DNA of 64,000 nt, taken from NCBI RefSeq assembly GCF_022200785.1, contig NZ_CP087585.1:3472001-3536000 (forward strand), in the 5' to 3' direction. This stretch comes from Pedobacter mucosus. Its GTDB lineage: Bacteria; Bacteroidota; Bacteroidia; Sphingobacteriales; Sphingobacteriaceae. Shown here one piece after another: positions 9,741 through 18,942 of the stretch (position 1 is its first letter; every line of letters begins with the position of its first letter). Under the pieces are notes generated by a model that was not told the DNA's origin, searched no databases, and was given only the letters and a program-made list of their open reading frames with translations. Made by a program: the position numbers and the translations under genes.

Positions 9741-10439
9741 CTAAATCACTTTCTCAAAATTGACGACTAATTGAATCCAATATGTGGTTTGAGGAACAAT
9801 TATTAGTAACAAAATTTCCAAGGTCCATAATGATAAAAATAACAAATAGGGACTTTTCAAAATTGGTCTTTTAAATTTACTTTTTTCAAAAACAAGAATA
9901 GATATGCTAACAAAAAATGGAGTGATAACAGCAGCAATTAAGCCATATTCAGCATTAAAATGATTTAGCAATCTTGCCATTCCAGGATTTAAAACGATTA
10001 AAGAAGCACCGATAATAAATGCAATATGCCAACGTACATCGTTCTTAAATACCATTGCAATAACATAACAAGTTGAAAAAGACACAATATCCATTAAACC
10101 TATAAATGCCGTTATGGCAGCCTCACTTTTCGAGATAACAATATCTCGATCTATTTTATCCTTAATTAGTAAAGCTATTGTTATGACGAGAATTGGCGCT
10201 AAAAAATAGGAAACTCTTCCCAGCTGGCGATGAAGTTTGAACCTTTTCTTCATAATAAGAATTGGTTGGATTATGATAAGTGCAAACCAACAAATAAAGG
10301 CTAAAAAATGTAAGTGAATAATAATATTGAACCTGGAAAAATTAGGAAAGAAACTAAAATACGATCTAACAAAACCCGCAAGAGATATAAGGGCGATTAA
10401 CGAAAAAAATAGAATTAATAGCTTATATCTTTTTTCCAT
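9741..10439 (-). CDS. Seven-helix membrane protein, DUF2306-like
   Basis: A 232-residue protein that is almost wholly membrane segments. Helix 2 carries IIHLHFLAFICWF and is followed by the cytosolic loop KLHRQLGRVSYFLAP. The pattern of a histidine-bearing helix plus a K-x-H-R-x-L-G-R loop resembles DUF2306-type proteins, which are sometimes suspected of binding haem. No function is established. It may be co-transcribed with the gene at 8432. Confidence 0.6.
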   Translation of the reverse strand: MEKRYKLLILFFSLIALISLAGFVRSYFSFFPNFSRFNIIIHLHFLAFICWFALIIIQPILIMKKRFKLHRQLGRVSYFLAPILVITIALLIKDKIDRDIVISKSEAAITAFIGLMDIVSFSTCYVIAMVFKNDVRWHIAFIIGASLIVLNPGMARLLNHFNAEYGLIAAVITPFFVSISILVFEKSKFKRPILKSPYLLFLSLWTLEILLLIIVPQTTYWIQLVVNFEKVI

Positions 10440-10711
10440 ATCATATTTAGCCTATAGCATTAACCAACAATTTTATTGGTAATTAACACTTGCACAGTGC
10501 AATATAATAAATTTAATAGATGCCTTTAATTTTAAAATTACAATTTTGACAGATGGGATAAAGGTTAATCAGAACCACAATTTTTTTTTCTTCTGATAAG
10601 TCTTTAACTTACATAAGGAGTAAAAATCAATCTTGACTTTAAAGAAATAAGCAGGAAAATGGAAATTGAATTCCATTTATAAAAGCGCAGTTTAATATTT
10701 AATGCTTAATG

Positions 10712-11818
10712 CTAAAGAGACGCTGGCATGCAAAAATTGAAAACGGTTTCGTTAGAGTCGGAACTAGCGGTTAAAGTTCCTTTATGCGCTATTGCGATTT
10801 GAGATGCAATATATAAACCAAGCCCTAAGCCTTGTTGACTTGGGGTGGTTGCTTCCCTTGTAAAAGGTTCGAAAAGTGTACTTAATACGCTCTCAGTTAT
10901 TTGGCTTCCCCCGTTTCTCACTTCGAATTTAAACTGATCATTTTCTAACCAGGCAACAACATTTATAGGGTCAGTGGTTGCACCATGGGTAATTGCATTA
11001 GCGAGAAGATTGGACACCATTTGCGAAATGCGGTCAGGATCGCAGAAAATAAAATCTTTTATAATAAATTCAGTTCTTACCTCACGGGAAGGAAAAGTAA
11101 TGGTCAATTCATCAACTATGTGTTGCAAAACTGGTTCTATCATAACCGGTTTCATACCGAGGGAAATTCCATCACCCAAACGAACCCTGGCAAAATCCAT
11201 TACATTCGCAATTAATTCTTCCATGCGGAAAGTACTTCTGTCGATAGTTGCTAAAATAGCTTTATCCCGATCGGATTGGGCAGAACGTTTTAAAAGAGCA
11301 GCACCTGATTTTATTGCACCAAGCGGGTTGCGAAGGTCGTGGCCTAAAACCGCAACAAATTGCTCCCTTAATATGGCAAGCTCGCGTTCTTGTTGTAAAG
11401 TGCTTTCCTTATCTACAATTGAATGGCGCAGATTATCCTCATATACTTTTCTTTCTGTTGCACGATAAAAATTGAGCCGGATAAAATTCGCTTTGCCATG
11501 TTCATCATTTCTTAAATAAGCATTCATCAATACCTGCAACCTGTTTCCATTTCCGACCAATAACTCAACGGAAACTTCTTCGAAGGCACCATTTAATTTT
11601 AGTAATGGAGAAAGATGTGTTTCATAAAACATCCTGCTACCTATACTCAGGATTGATGAAACTGGCTTACCAATTATTTGCTCAATGCCACACCCAATCC
11701 ATTCGAGCATTTTAGGATTTGCACTTCTTATTTTACCACTTGCATCTGTAGATATATATCCAGACAATGAATATTTAAGAAAATCATCATGATCATGCTC
11801 GAGTGCTATACTTATCAT
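10712..11818 (-). CDS. PAS histidine kinase whose PAS domain resembles RsbP, coupled to RsbQ
   Basis: A 368-residue protein without membrane segments. The N-terminal PAS domain (about residues 12-125) contains the stretch FYETHLSPLLKLNG followed by EEVSVELL and VLMNAYLRND. This closely follows my recollection of the PAS domain of Bacillus RsbP. A coiled coil and a HisKA domain come next, with His160 in GHDLRNPLGAIKSG, then an HATPase with NLLANAITHG and GLGLGLYIA. In Bacillus, RsbP carries a PP2C phosphatase at this place; here the output is a histidine kinase. The RsbQ-like gene ends 14 bp upstream on the same strand, so the two are almost certainly co-translated partners. No receiver is adjacent, so the downstream regulator is unknown. 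Confidence 0.88.
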   Translation of the reverse strand: MISIALEHDHDDFLKYSLSGYISTDASGKIRSANPKMLEWIGCGIEQIIGKPVSSILSIGSRMFYETHLSPLLKLNGAFEEVSVELLVGNGNRLQVLMNAYLRNDEHGKANFIRLNFYRATERKVYEDNLRHSIVDKESTLQQERELAILREQFVAVLGHDLRNPLGAIKSGAALLKRSAQSDRDKAILATIDRSTFRMEELIANVMDFARVRLGDGISLGMKPVMIEPVLQHIVDELTITFPSREVRTEFIIKDFIFCDPDRISQMVSNLLANAITHGATTDPINVVAWLENDQFKFEVRNGGSQITESVLSTLFEPFTREATTPSQQGLGLGLYIASQIAIAHKGTLTASSDSNETVFNFCMPASL

Positions 11819-11832
11819 GTAATATTTTTAGG

Positions 11833-12627
11833 CTAAACCTTTAGGAAATTACGGATGGCAGAAACAGTTTCTTCAGGCGCACTTAAATGCGGACAATGAC
11901 CTGTTGCATCAAGAATTATAAGTTGACTATCTGCTAACTGGCTATGCATAAAACGGCCTACTTCAACGGGGGCAATAATGTCATCAGAGCATTGCAATAT
12001 AAGCGATGAGGTATTGCATTTATGCAGCACTTCCCTGCTATCGGTTAAAAAAGTTACCCTTGCAAACTCCCTAGCGATTGTTGGATCTGTACTGCAAAAA
12101 CTATTGGTAAGTTCCTCACTTAATTCGGCCCTTTCCAAATTTGCCATAATCAATGGAGCCATAGTCATTGACCAGCCAAGATGATTGTTATCCAAAGATT
12201 GTAACAACTCTTCAATTTCCATTCTGCTAAAGCCGCCAATATAATCGCCATCATTAATATATGAAGGAGATGGAGCGACAAGAATTAAGCTTTTAAATAA
12301 ATGTGGTGCTTTTTCAGCAGCCATTATTCCCATTATAGCACTTACGGAATGGCCCACAAAAATTACATCTTTCAAATCAAGGGATTTAGCGATATCAAGA
12401 ATATCCTCGACATAACCATCAAGTTCCCCATATTTCAATGGATCATAAGCGGATAAATCCGAACGACCAGCACCAACGTGATCAAAAAGAATTAATTTAT
12501 GTGTTTCTTCAAAAGATGAGGTTATAAATCTCCACATGTTCTGGTCACAACCAAAGCCATGCGCAAACATCATTGGAGATGTGCCTTTTCCCTTAATGTG
12601 TACATTATTCTTTTGGAGTATGCTCAT
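11833..12627 (-). CDS. rsbQ: RsbQ-like alpha/beta hydrolase
   Basis: A 264-residue single-domain alpha/beta hydrolase of the RsbQ/KAI2/D14 type. The N-terminal half (AHGFGCDQNMW, LFDHVGAGRSD, LDGYVEDILD) and the GHSVSA elbow with Ser94 match RsbQ closely. The aspartate in CSDDIIAP (215/216) and His244 in GHCPH complete the triad. The length equals that of Bacillus RsbQ. RsbQ is needed for RsbP to respond to energy stress and is thought to turn over a small hydrophobic ligand sensed by the PAS domain. The kinase at 10712 with its RsbP-like PAS is the next gene of the operon, so the same ligand-handling role is inferred. Confidence 0.88.
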   Translation of the reverse strand: MSILQKNNVHIKGKGTSPMMFAHGFGCDQNMWRFITSSFEETHKLILFDHVGAGRSDLSAYDPLKYGELDGYVEDILDIAKSLDLKDVIFVGHSVSAIMGIMAAEKAPHLFKSLILVAPSPSYINDGDYIGGFSRMEIEELLQSLDNNHLGWSMTMAPLIMANLERAELSEELTNSFCSTDPTIAREFARVTFLTDSREVLHKCNTSSLILQCSDDIIAPVEVGRFMHSQLADSQLIILDATGHCPHLSAPEETVSAIRNFLKV

Positions 12628-12819
12628 TTACAGCCTTAAGCTAGGTTAAATATGTCACGTATAAATTCGTGACCCATTTGGAGATTAAGTTGTAAAATTA
12701 CAATTTATTTGCTGATAAATACCAATTCTTGAAAATCATGTGATTAGATCTCCTAACAATTAATTTTGCAGTAGCTTGAATGAAATCTTCTTTTAAGCAG
12801 CAGTATAAATCTATTCTTC

Positions 12820-15711
12820 TTAGCCTTTTTGCAAATTCCTGTTCACGTTATTTTCGGCCTCTTTCGCCTTCTTCTCTTGGGTTCTTTTTTCTTTGCGTTG
12901 CTCCCCACCCGACTTCTGCTCATCGCGTTTTTCTTCACGAATAACCTTGTTAATTTTCCGATTGTATATTGCTGTTAAAATCCCCTGACCGGTTCTGCTG
13001 AAAAACTTGATTTTTGGCTTTTCGGCAGTACCAATTACGGCAACCGGAATTGATATCCAACCTGCAGGAGGCAAGCCGACTTTTACAAGTATATCTAATA
13101 ACCCATTAAAACTGGTTGTTCCACTGATAGATGGCCTTAACACGGACACCTTAAATTTAAATTCCTCTACATGAATTAAGTTGTTTTTAATGTGGGTTTT
13201 AATGTTTACTCCTTTCATATCCGGATTATTAAAGGCATCAGCCCCAACATTATCACCAATTACAGAAAGCATTTTTAAATTTTTTACTTCTACATCACGT
13301 AAGTTTACAACGCCACCACCCTCTAAAGAAGGATAAATGGGATTCATATTCTGATCAAAATCGCCTTTTAATTTATAATCAATAGATACAATTCCATTTA
13401 CATCTTTGGCAGAAGTAGCCAGCTCTTTTACCATGTCAATTTCTTTATAAGCTCGCTGTACATCAAAATCAAGTACTTTCAGACCAAGGTCGAAGTTTGC
13501 GGTTAACGGAGATTCATTTTGATAACGTGCATCAATAGTCATGCGGCTACCAATAATATTAAAAGATGTTTTCTTTAAATAGATTTGTCCTTTATTAAGC
13601 GAAGCTGATCCACGAAGTTCATTAATATCCATTCCCTTAAATCCAATTTTTTTGGCATTTACATCCAATGAGACATCAAGATTTTTAGGAACGATTACAA
13701 CGCCACTACTTTTAGGATTTTCTACTTTGGCGTACTCAACCTGTACCGATTTGTTTTTGTTGTCGCCACTTTTCAGCGCCATAAATTCATCTATCAAAAT
13801 GTAATTAGAATTCATGGCAAAATTTCCGTGCAAAGTCCCATTGCGTTCCAGAAAATAATTTATGGTGTTCAGTAAATGACCATTAAGTGAAAAATCGGAT
13901 TTCCCATAAGTAGCATAAAATTTCCTAAACCACATTTTCTCATTCTCAAACTCGAAGTTTCCTTCCTTCAAATAAAACGCCTTAGGTAAAAAGTCGGTAT
14001 TTGCCTTAATGTTCTTTAAAACTAAAGTTCCTTTATTATCTAATTTATTGTATTGACCGGTGGTTGCATAACTTTCTCGCCCATTGAGGGATAAATCAGC
14101 AGAAACAATACCACTCACATCAAGTCCTTTTGTTGCAAATACTTGATAGATCTTACCTACGTTTAGCACACCTTTTGCCCGGATGTTGTAAAGCAAATCT
14201 TCGAAGTTTTGTAAGCTAGCGTTGATAAAAACCGGATTGCCTTCGAAATCAAATTTAAAAGGATTCAGCTTTACATTCAGGCTCTGAAAGGTTCCGTCCG
14301 TATTGGTGATACTTGCACTAAGGTTGATGTTTTTTATTGGATTTGGGTAGTATGCCGTTTTTAACCAGCCGTTTTTTAAACCAAGGTATCCATTAGTTTT
14401 AGGAAATAATTTTTTGTCTATGTTGAAAATCCCGTTTGCTTTTACATCTGCATCGAGAAGCCCTCTAAGCTCAAGATCTTTCAATCCCAATGATTGATCA
14501 AGGACGGCCAGATCGATAGCACCTTTAATATCAGCACTAACATTCATTTCTTTTAAGCCTTTAGATTTAATCCTTGCATGGAACGTATTTTTTCCACCCA
14601 AGTCAAAGTTCAATTTTTTGAGATCGATTCCCAATTGTTCAACATCCAAAGAAGGCAAATCAACATTTAAATCAACATTAAGATTATTTAATGGTACCGG
14701 CGCTTTGTTGCTTGAAATAAGTCCATCACTAACCAATAGGCGGACAGTAAGCTTTGGTTTAACTTTTCTAGCTTCGCTAAAACTCCCCTTTAACGTAAAA
14801 AACAGATCGCTTTTTCCTTCTATTTTCGTATCCTTTGCCCAGTTCAAATATTGAGGCGGAAGTACAGAAATCATATCATGAATTGTTGTTTTTTCGGAGG
14901 CAGCATTAATATCCAAGTCATATCCATCTTTTAAAACACTCACTGAACCATTAAACTTTAGGGGCAGCTCATTAATTCTCAGCTCATTTTTCCTGAGTAC
15001 TAACGTAAGTGCATTGGTATTAATTCTGGTAATCAGGTCGGCACGTAGGTATTTTTGCTGTGCATAATTGACTCTATTAAGGCTGAAATCAAGTTTTTGA
15101 ATTTCAAGATCAGTTTTGAGATCAAAAATATCTTCACTAAGACCGCCCTTTCCTGTATAATCAAGGCCTTTAGCATTCACCAATATGTTAGCCGAATGAT
15201 CATTATATTTAATGTTCCAGTTACTAAACTTTATGAGATCAATTTTTATCGAAGTTCCTTTACCTGTTGTATCTTTTGGAGTTTTGGACGGCTTGGACAC
15301 GTAAACGTTGTAATTCGCCTGACCTTTGCTATTAACGAAAACATTCGCATTTGCATCAACTACATAAATTTCATTTATGTTTACCTCTCCATCAAAAATC
15401 AGGCTTTTGAGGTTTATCCCAGCCGCAACTTCCTTAGCAGCAAGAAGGGTGTCATTTTGAAAAGGTTTTGATCCACGAAGCACCAGATCATCAATAGATA
15501 CGGTAAGGGATGGAAAATGCCTAAAAAAAGTTAGATGGGTTTTTTTATAATCAAGCTTACCTGCAAGGTGTTTATTTGCAAATATCTTTACCTGATCTGA
15601 GATTGTACCCGGGAAAAGTAGCGGTATTAAAAACATCAGCAATAAAACCGACACTATCAAAATCCCAAGCCACTTTAGCGTTTTCAAAACTATATTTTTA
15701 ATGTTTCCCAT
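12820..15711 (-). CDS. Large AsmA-like envelope protein
   Basis: A 963-residue protein with one N-terminal membrane helix (about 12-33) followed by a long repetitive beta-rich chain. The section after the helix (IFANKHLAGKLDYKKTHLTFFRHFPSLTVSIDDLVLRG, read in parts) is typical of AsmA-family proteins. The C-terminal AsmA-2-like region precedes a highly charged Lys/Glu/Arg tail (last 40 residues). AsmA/TamB-type proteins bridge the periplasm and are linked to phospholipid transport or outer-membrane biogenesis. It is transcribed alone, and the 400 bases before it contain a perfect 21-bp dyad at 16030. The substrate is unknown. Confidence 0.82.
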   Translation of the reverse strand: MGNIKNIVLKTLKWLGILIVSVLLLMFLIPLLFPGTISDQVKIFANKHLAGKLDYKKTHLTFFRHFPSLTVSIDDLVLRGSKPFQNDTLLAAKEVAAGINLKSLIFDGEVNINEIYVVDANANVFVNSKGQANYNVYVSKPSKTPKDTTGKGTSIKIDLIKFSNWNIKYNDHSANILVNAKGLDYTGKGGLSEDIFDLKTDLEIQKLDFSLNRVNYAQQKYLRADLITRINTNALTLVLRKNELRINELPLKFNGSVSVLKDGYDLDINAASEKTTIHDMISVLPPQYLNWAKDTKIEGKSDLFFTLKGSFSEARKVKPKLTVRLLVSDGLISSNKAPVPLNNLNVDLNVDLPSLDVEQLGIDLKKLNFDLGGKNTFHARIKSKGLKEMNVSADIKGAIDLAVLDQSLGLKDLELRGLLDADVKANGIFNIDKKLFPKTNGYLGLKNGWLKTAYYPNPIKNINLSASITNTDGTFQSLNVKLNPFKFDFEGNPVFINASLQNFEDLLYNIRAKGVLNVGKIYQVFATKGLDVSGIVSADLSLNGRESYATTGQYNKLDNKGTLVLKNIKANTDFLPKAFYLKEGNFEFENEKMWFRKFYATYGKSDFSLNGHLLNTINYFLERNGTLHGNFAMNSNYILIDEFMALKSGDNKNKSVQVEYAKVENPKSSGVVIVPKNLDVSLDVNAKKIGFKGMDINELRGSASLNKGQIYLKKTSFNIIGSRMTIDARYQNESPLTANFDLGLKVLDFDVQRAYKEIDMVKELATSAKDVNGIVSIDYKLKGDFDQNMNPIYPSLEGGGVVNLRDVEVKNLKMLSVIGDNVGADAFNNPDMKGVNIKTHIKNNLIHVEEFKFKVSVLRPSISGTTSFNGLLDILVKVGLPPAGWISIPVAVIGTAEKPKIKFFSRTGQGILTAIYNRKINKVIREEKRDEQKSGGEQRKEKRTQEKKAKEAENNVNRNLQKG

Positions 15712-16029
15712 ACACTAACTGAATAATTAATATAATACTTATCACCTAAAAAAAAATGTATGTTAGCTTTAACCAAGTATAACAGCTGGCCAATACAAAA
15801 CACACTTTAGCGCAAACCGTTTCTACACATTAAAACGCAGAATCTATATATAAGTTTGCTTATGCTTATTTGCATCTTTTTTATGAAAAGATTTAATGCT
15901 TGCAGGAAATCATAATTTTGATTTCTTTTAGTAGAAAGTGATGTGAATTAAAACGAAAATACGAAAAGGTAAAAAATGATGGTTAATCATGACCAATATC
16001 CCAACCAGAATGATTTTTAATATTTTTCG

Positions 16030-16050
16030 TTTTGTAAAGGCTTTACAAAA
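16030..16050. promoter_or_regulatory. Perfect 21-bp dyad (operator-like)
   Basis: TTTTGTAAAG and CTTTACAAAA are exact reverse complements with a single G between them (16030-16050). The one-base centre makes a protein-binding palindrome more likely than an RNA hairpin, and no T-run follows on either strand. It lies 319 bp upstream of the AsmA-like gene and 60 bp past the stop of the gene at 16111. The rest of 15712-16110 shows nothing recognisable. Confidence 0.5.
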
Positions 16051-16110
16051 GGTGTTTAAATAGATAAATAATTTGAGGTAAATTTTATTGATTTCGTGCA
16101 GATTGATTAA

Positions 16111-16881
16111 CTAAAAACCCTTCCCAAGTAGCGCATGATAAAAAAGTATACTAACAAAAGATAGATATAGCAATCCAAAAATGAAAACTGGAACTTTGCT
16201 TTTGATTTTAAAAATCCAGGCGAAAGCAGGTAAAATCTGAAGAGCATGCAATCCAAAAAAATGAGCAATTCTCAAATCTCCATGTTTTGTACTCCAATTA
16301 AAAAATAAAATTCCTGGTCCGCCATCTGCAGCCCCAACAGTATGTGCCATTCGCTGACCAATTAAGCCGCCCTGGAGTGCAAAAAAAATTGAAATGAGCA
16401 TACCAAGCCGTATTGCCCATATCATCGACTTGCTCATTTGTGGTGGTGTATGTTTAAAAAACTGGATTGCGATAAAGAACGAAAATATAGTTTGTGCTGT
16501 AATAACAATTCCCATCAAACTATATATAGTGGCGTTGTAAATCCCTGAATGATTAAAGTGAGACAATTCCCCTCTTGCAGCCTGAGTGGTAACACATAAC
16601 ATTTCGAAACCCATTGCGAATACAGTAAACCTAACAAAGTTTTTTTTGATTTTTTCACTTTGGAGGTATGGAAGAAGCAATATCCAGGTAAGAGAATAAA
16701 TGCCTATGGAAAGCGCAAACTTAATCGGCTTGATCCATAAATTGATTCCTAATAGCACTCGTTGTTCAAACGGCAAAATTGCTAAAAACAATAGGGCTAA
16801 TAGCAGATGCACAATGCCACAATAAAATAAGGGCCTTGTATCTTCTTCGTGATTCTTGAGGAGATGGAATAATGCTTTCAT
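16111..16881 (-). CDS. Seven-helix membrane protein of unknown function
   Basis: About 256 residues from the ATG at 16881; an ATG eight codons earlier (16905) is possible but adds an odd leader. Six or seven hydrophobic segments are visible, with conserved-looking polar spots in the membrane or loops (INLWIKPIKFALS, TTQAARGELSHFN, GQRMAHTVGAADGGPG, HFFGLHALQILPAF). I do not recognise a named family with certainty. It follows the Crp/Fnr regulator with a gap of about 70 bp on the same strand and is probably co-transcribed with it. Confidence 0.7.
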   Translation of the reverse strand: MKALFHLLKNHEEDTRPLFYCGIVHLLLALLFLAILPFEQRVLLGINLWIKPIKFALSIGIYSLTWILLLPYLQSEKIKKNFVRFTVFAMGFEMLCVTTQAARGELSHFNHSGIYNATIYSLMGIVITAQTIFSFFIAIQFFKHTPPQMSKSMIWAIRLGMLISIFFALQGGLIGQRMAHTVGAADGGPGILFFNWSTKHGDLRIAHFFGLHALQILPAFAWIFKIKSKVPVFIFGLLYLSFVSILFYHALLGKGF

Positions 16882-16951
16882 TATTGCTAAATTCCTCAAT
16901 AACATTTAGCTTAAAAATAACATAGGTTACTTATTTTGCCTATTTAAAAGA

Positions 16952-17533
16952 CTAAGTCTTTGGGCTAGAAATGTTTCGCCTGATACGGCTTAAGCTTTGA
17001 GGATGTATACCAAGATAAGTTGCAATATGTTGAATTTGGATTCGCTTTGATATATTTGGATATGTTTTTATTAAATTGATATATCGTTGTTCAGCTGATA
17101 AACTAGCTAGTTCATTTCTCGAACGGCCAATACTGATGAATAAGTTTTCTGCAATTAGCCTTCCAAAACGTTCGAATTTTGCTCCATATGCATAAAGTTC
17201 CTGCATATCATCATAACTAAGGCAGTATAATTCAGTATCTTCCAAAGCCTGAATAAAGTTTTGAGAAGGTTGTCTTATCAAAAAGCTTTCATAGTCACCA
17301 AGCCACTCTCCTTCAAAAGCAAACCAATGACTTTGTTCACCTTTTTCAGTTATTGTAAAATAACGCAAACCTCCATATTTTATAATTACCATGGTCTTAC
17401 AAATATCTCCTGGTTTAAGAATAAATTCATTCTTTATTACCTTACGTAATTTCAACCTTTTCATAAAGATGATCAGTTCATCCTGATTAAAATCAACCAA
17501 TGAAGTCAGAGAATTGATAATCGTTTCATCCAT
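16952..17533 (-). CDS. Crp/Fnr-family transcriptional regulator
   Basis: A 193-residue protein. The N-terminal part is a cyclic-nucleotide-binding-like beta barrel (FILKPGDICKTMVIIKYGGLRYF, read in parts), followed by the dimer helix (FERFGRLIAENLF) and a C-terminal winged helix-turn-helix (QIQHIATYLGIHPQSLSRIRR). There is no cysteine cluster as in Fnr, and the phosphate-binding cassette of true cAMP receptors is not evident, so the signal is unknown. It is the first gene of a likely two-gene operon with the membrane protein at 16111. Confidence 0.88.
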   Translation of the reverse strand: MDETIINSLTSLVDFNQDELIIFMKRLKLRKVIKNEFILKPGDICKTMVIIKYGGLRYFTITEKGEQSHWFAFEGEWLGDYESFLIRQPSQNFIQALEDTELYCLSYDDMQELYAYGAKFERFGRLIAENLFISIGRSRNELASLSAEQRYINLIKTYPNISKRIQIQHIATYLGIHPQSLSRIRRNISSPKT

Positions 17534-17908
17534 AATCTAAGATACAGCTACGAAAAAATAATTCAAAGAAGTTTCTACGAATATGCCGATTGCCAAATCA
17601 ATGGAGTAACGACAGGCATTATCATTATAGCAAATGATATAACTGATCTCATGCTTGCTCGATAAATCTTTATTCTGTTAGAAATACATAATAATTTCAA
17701 TTTAGGAAACCTTTTATTGATGGGAATTTCCTGAATGTTTCTTTTACTGTGGTTTAAAATTTAGAAAAACGAGTAAGCATTTTATAAGAAATCGCTCTTC
17801 GAATCTATTGTTCTTGATATTAATCAATGAATCAAAACATCATCATTTATATTTCATTTTGTATTTCTACATTTACAAAGAAATCAAATACCCGGGACGG
17901 TTTAGGTT

Positions 17909-17938
17909 AAGGCTTATCATTATTGATAGGCTTTTTTT
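17909..17938 (+). terminator. Intrinsic terminator with no gene upstream
   Basis: An 11-bp stem (17909-17919 with 17924-17934, two G-U pairs) around the loop TTAT is followed by a run of seven T within and after the 3' arm. The plus-strand DNA before it back to the divergent gene start at 17533 has no coding frame. It therefore either ends a small non-coding RNA or attenuates transcription toward 18082. Confidence 0.6.
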
Positions 17939-17980
17939 ATAAAAGACAGATTGTGAAAGTTCTAATTTCGATTTTATGAA

Positions 17981-18027
17981 ATGTTGATATTTGTCAACGT
18001 TTTTTCTTATCATATGGTAAGAAAAAA
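17981..18027 (+). promoter_or_regulatory. Two stacked hairpins before the cold-shock-like gene
   Basis: Hairpin one pairs GTTGA (17983-17987) with TCAAC (17994-17998), extendable by two pairs. Hairpin two pairs TTTTTTCTTATC (18000-18011) with GGTAAGAAAAAA (18016-18027) around an ATAT loop, with one T-G pair. They lie 54 bp before the start of a cold-shock-like gene, a class often controlled by its leader RNA. A promoter-like TcagTTTG downstream of them (about 18067) could mean they are not in the mRNA. Confidence 0.4.
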
Positions 18028-18081
18028 TGTAACCCAAACTTTTTTAATTTAAACTCGTTAGTTCAGTTTGTAAAAATTGGA

Positions 18082-18279
18082 ATGAGATTAGGAAAGATAA
18101 TATTTTTAGATGAAACTGAAGCCAGAGGCATTATTGAAGACGAAAATGAACAAGAAATTCCCTTTTTGTTAGATAATTCAGAAGAAAGATTAAGTATGGC
18201 TGATCATGTATATTTTGAGATCACACTGGCTAAATACGGTTTGACAGCAATAAATATTCGGCTGAATACAACTTACTAA
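18082..18279 (+). CDS. Small cold-shock-domain-like protein
   Basis: 65 residues with the outline of a CspA-type beta barrel. GKIIFLDETEARGIIEDENEQEIPF occupies the place of the first strands and the RNP1 motif, and VYFEITLAKYGLTAINI the last strands. The aromatic RNA-binding residues of RNP1 (usually KGFGFI) are replaced by EARGII, and the protein is acidic, so it may have lost nucleic-acid binding or bind something else. It stands alone. The fold assignment is by pattern only. Confidence 0.6.
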   Translation: MRLGKIIFLDETEARGIIEDENEQEIPFLLDNSEERLSMADHVYFEITLAKYGLTAINIRLNTTY

Positions 18280-18613
18280 ATTATAACTGACAGGATCTTT
18301 ATGGGTAGGATTTTCATTCATCCCATTAATACTTATCGGTTGATTGGAAATTAATACTTTTCCTCTCAAAATCGGAGAAATAATTCACTTCTTTATTTCA
18401 GCTAGATTTTAATTATAACGAATAGAAATAGCAATCTATTTCCGCAGTTTAACAAAAGGATATTTGACTGCATTCATCTATCGTTTTAGTTTGAGAAACT
18501 ACCAATGGAGTTATGATCCGGTAGATTTGTCATCAGGCTGATCATGTTGACTTTGAAACAATTTTCCTTTTTATCTGTATAAATACTGGTAATCAATTCC
18601 TTTGGAAAAAAAC
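18280..18613. other. Intergenic stretch, nothing recognised
   Basis: About 330 bases with no open frame of note, RNA gene or strong repeat. A weak inverted repeat (ATGGG/CCCAT near 18301-18327) is the only structure seen. Confidence 0.4.
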
Positions 18614-18844
18614 ATGCAAATTTTTTTTTATGCTTTTCACCAGCCTAATCTTCCTATAAACACTTATCGAATCATGCAATTTAATGCATCAGAAACTTAT
18701 GATGTATATGAAATTAACAATAGATTTATTGGTAAAATCTCAAGGGACAACGGAAAATGGGAACAAAATACAGGAGGGAAAATACCTCAAAAACTTGTTG
18801 ATTCTATTGGTCTGCATATAGATTCAAATAAATTATGGATCTAG
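18614..18844 (+). CDS. Small hypothetical protein upstream of a CheB gene
   Basis: About 76 residues from the ATG at 18614; another ATG at 18674 would leave about 56 residues. The C-terminal half (YDVYEINNRFIGKISR, then GKWEQ, then LVDSIGLHID) looks like a compact fold. Its spacing of Tyr-Val, Gly-x-Ile-x-Arg, Trp and Ile-Gly resembles the small protein at 57352, which also precedes a receiver/CheB group. Function unknown. Confidence 0.5.
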   Translation: MQIFFYAFHQPNLPINTYRIMQFNASETYDVYEINNRFIGKISRDNGKWEQNTGGKIPQKLVDSIGLHIDSNKLWI

Positions 18845-18942
18845 ATTAGTACATATTCTAAATGGTAAAATGTTGCTTTACCTAAAAAAAATTAACCTAT
18901 CAGCATCAATCAGTTACACTTTGTCATTTAATAAAATATCCT

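Noticed and set aside
10974..11468. 164-residue frame on the plus strand
   Set aside because: It is the antisense shadow of the PAS kinase at 10712, rich in Ser/Arg as expected from an opposite-strand frame.
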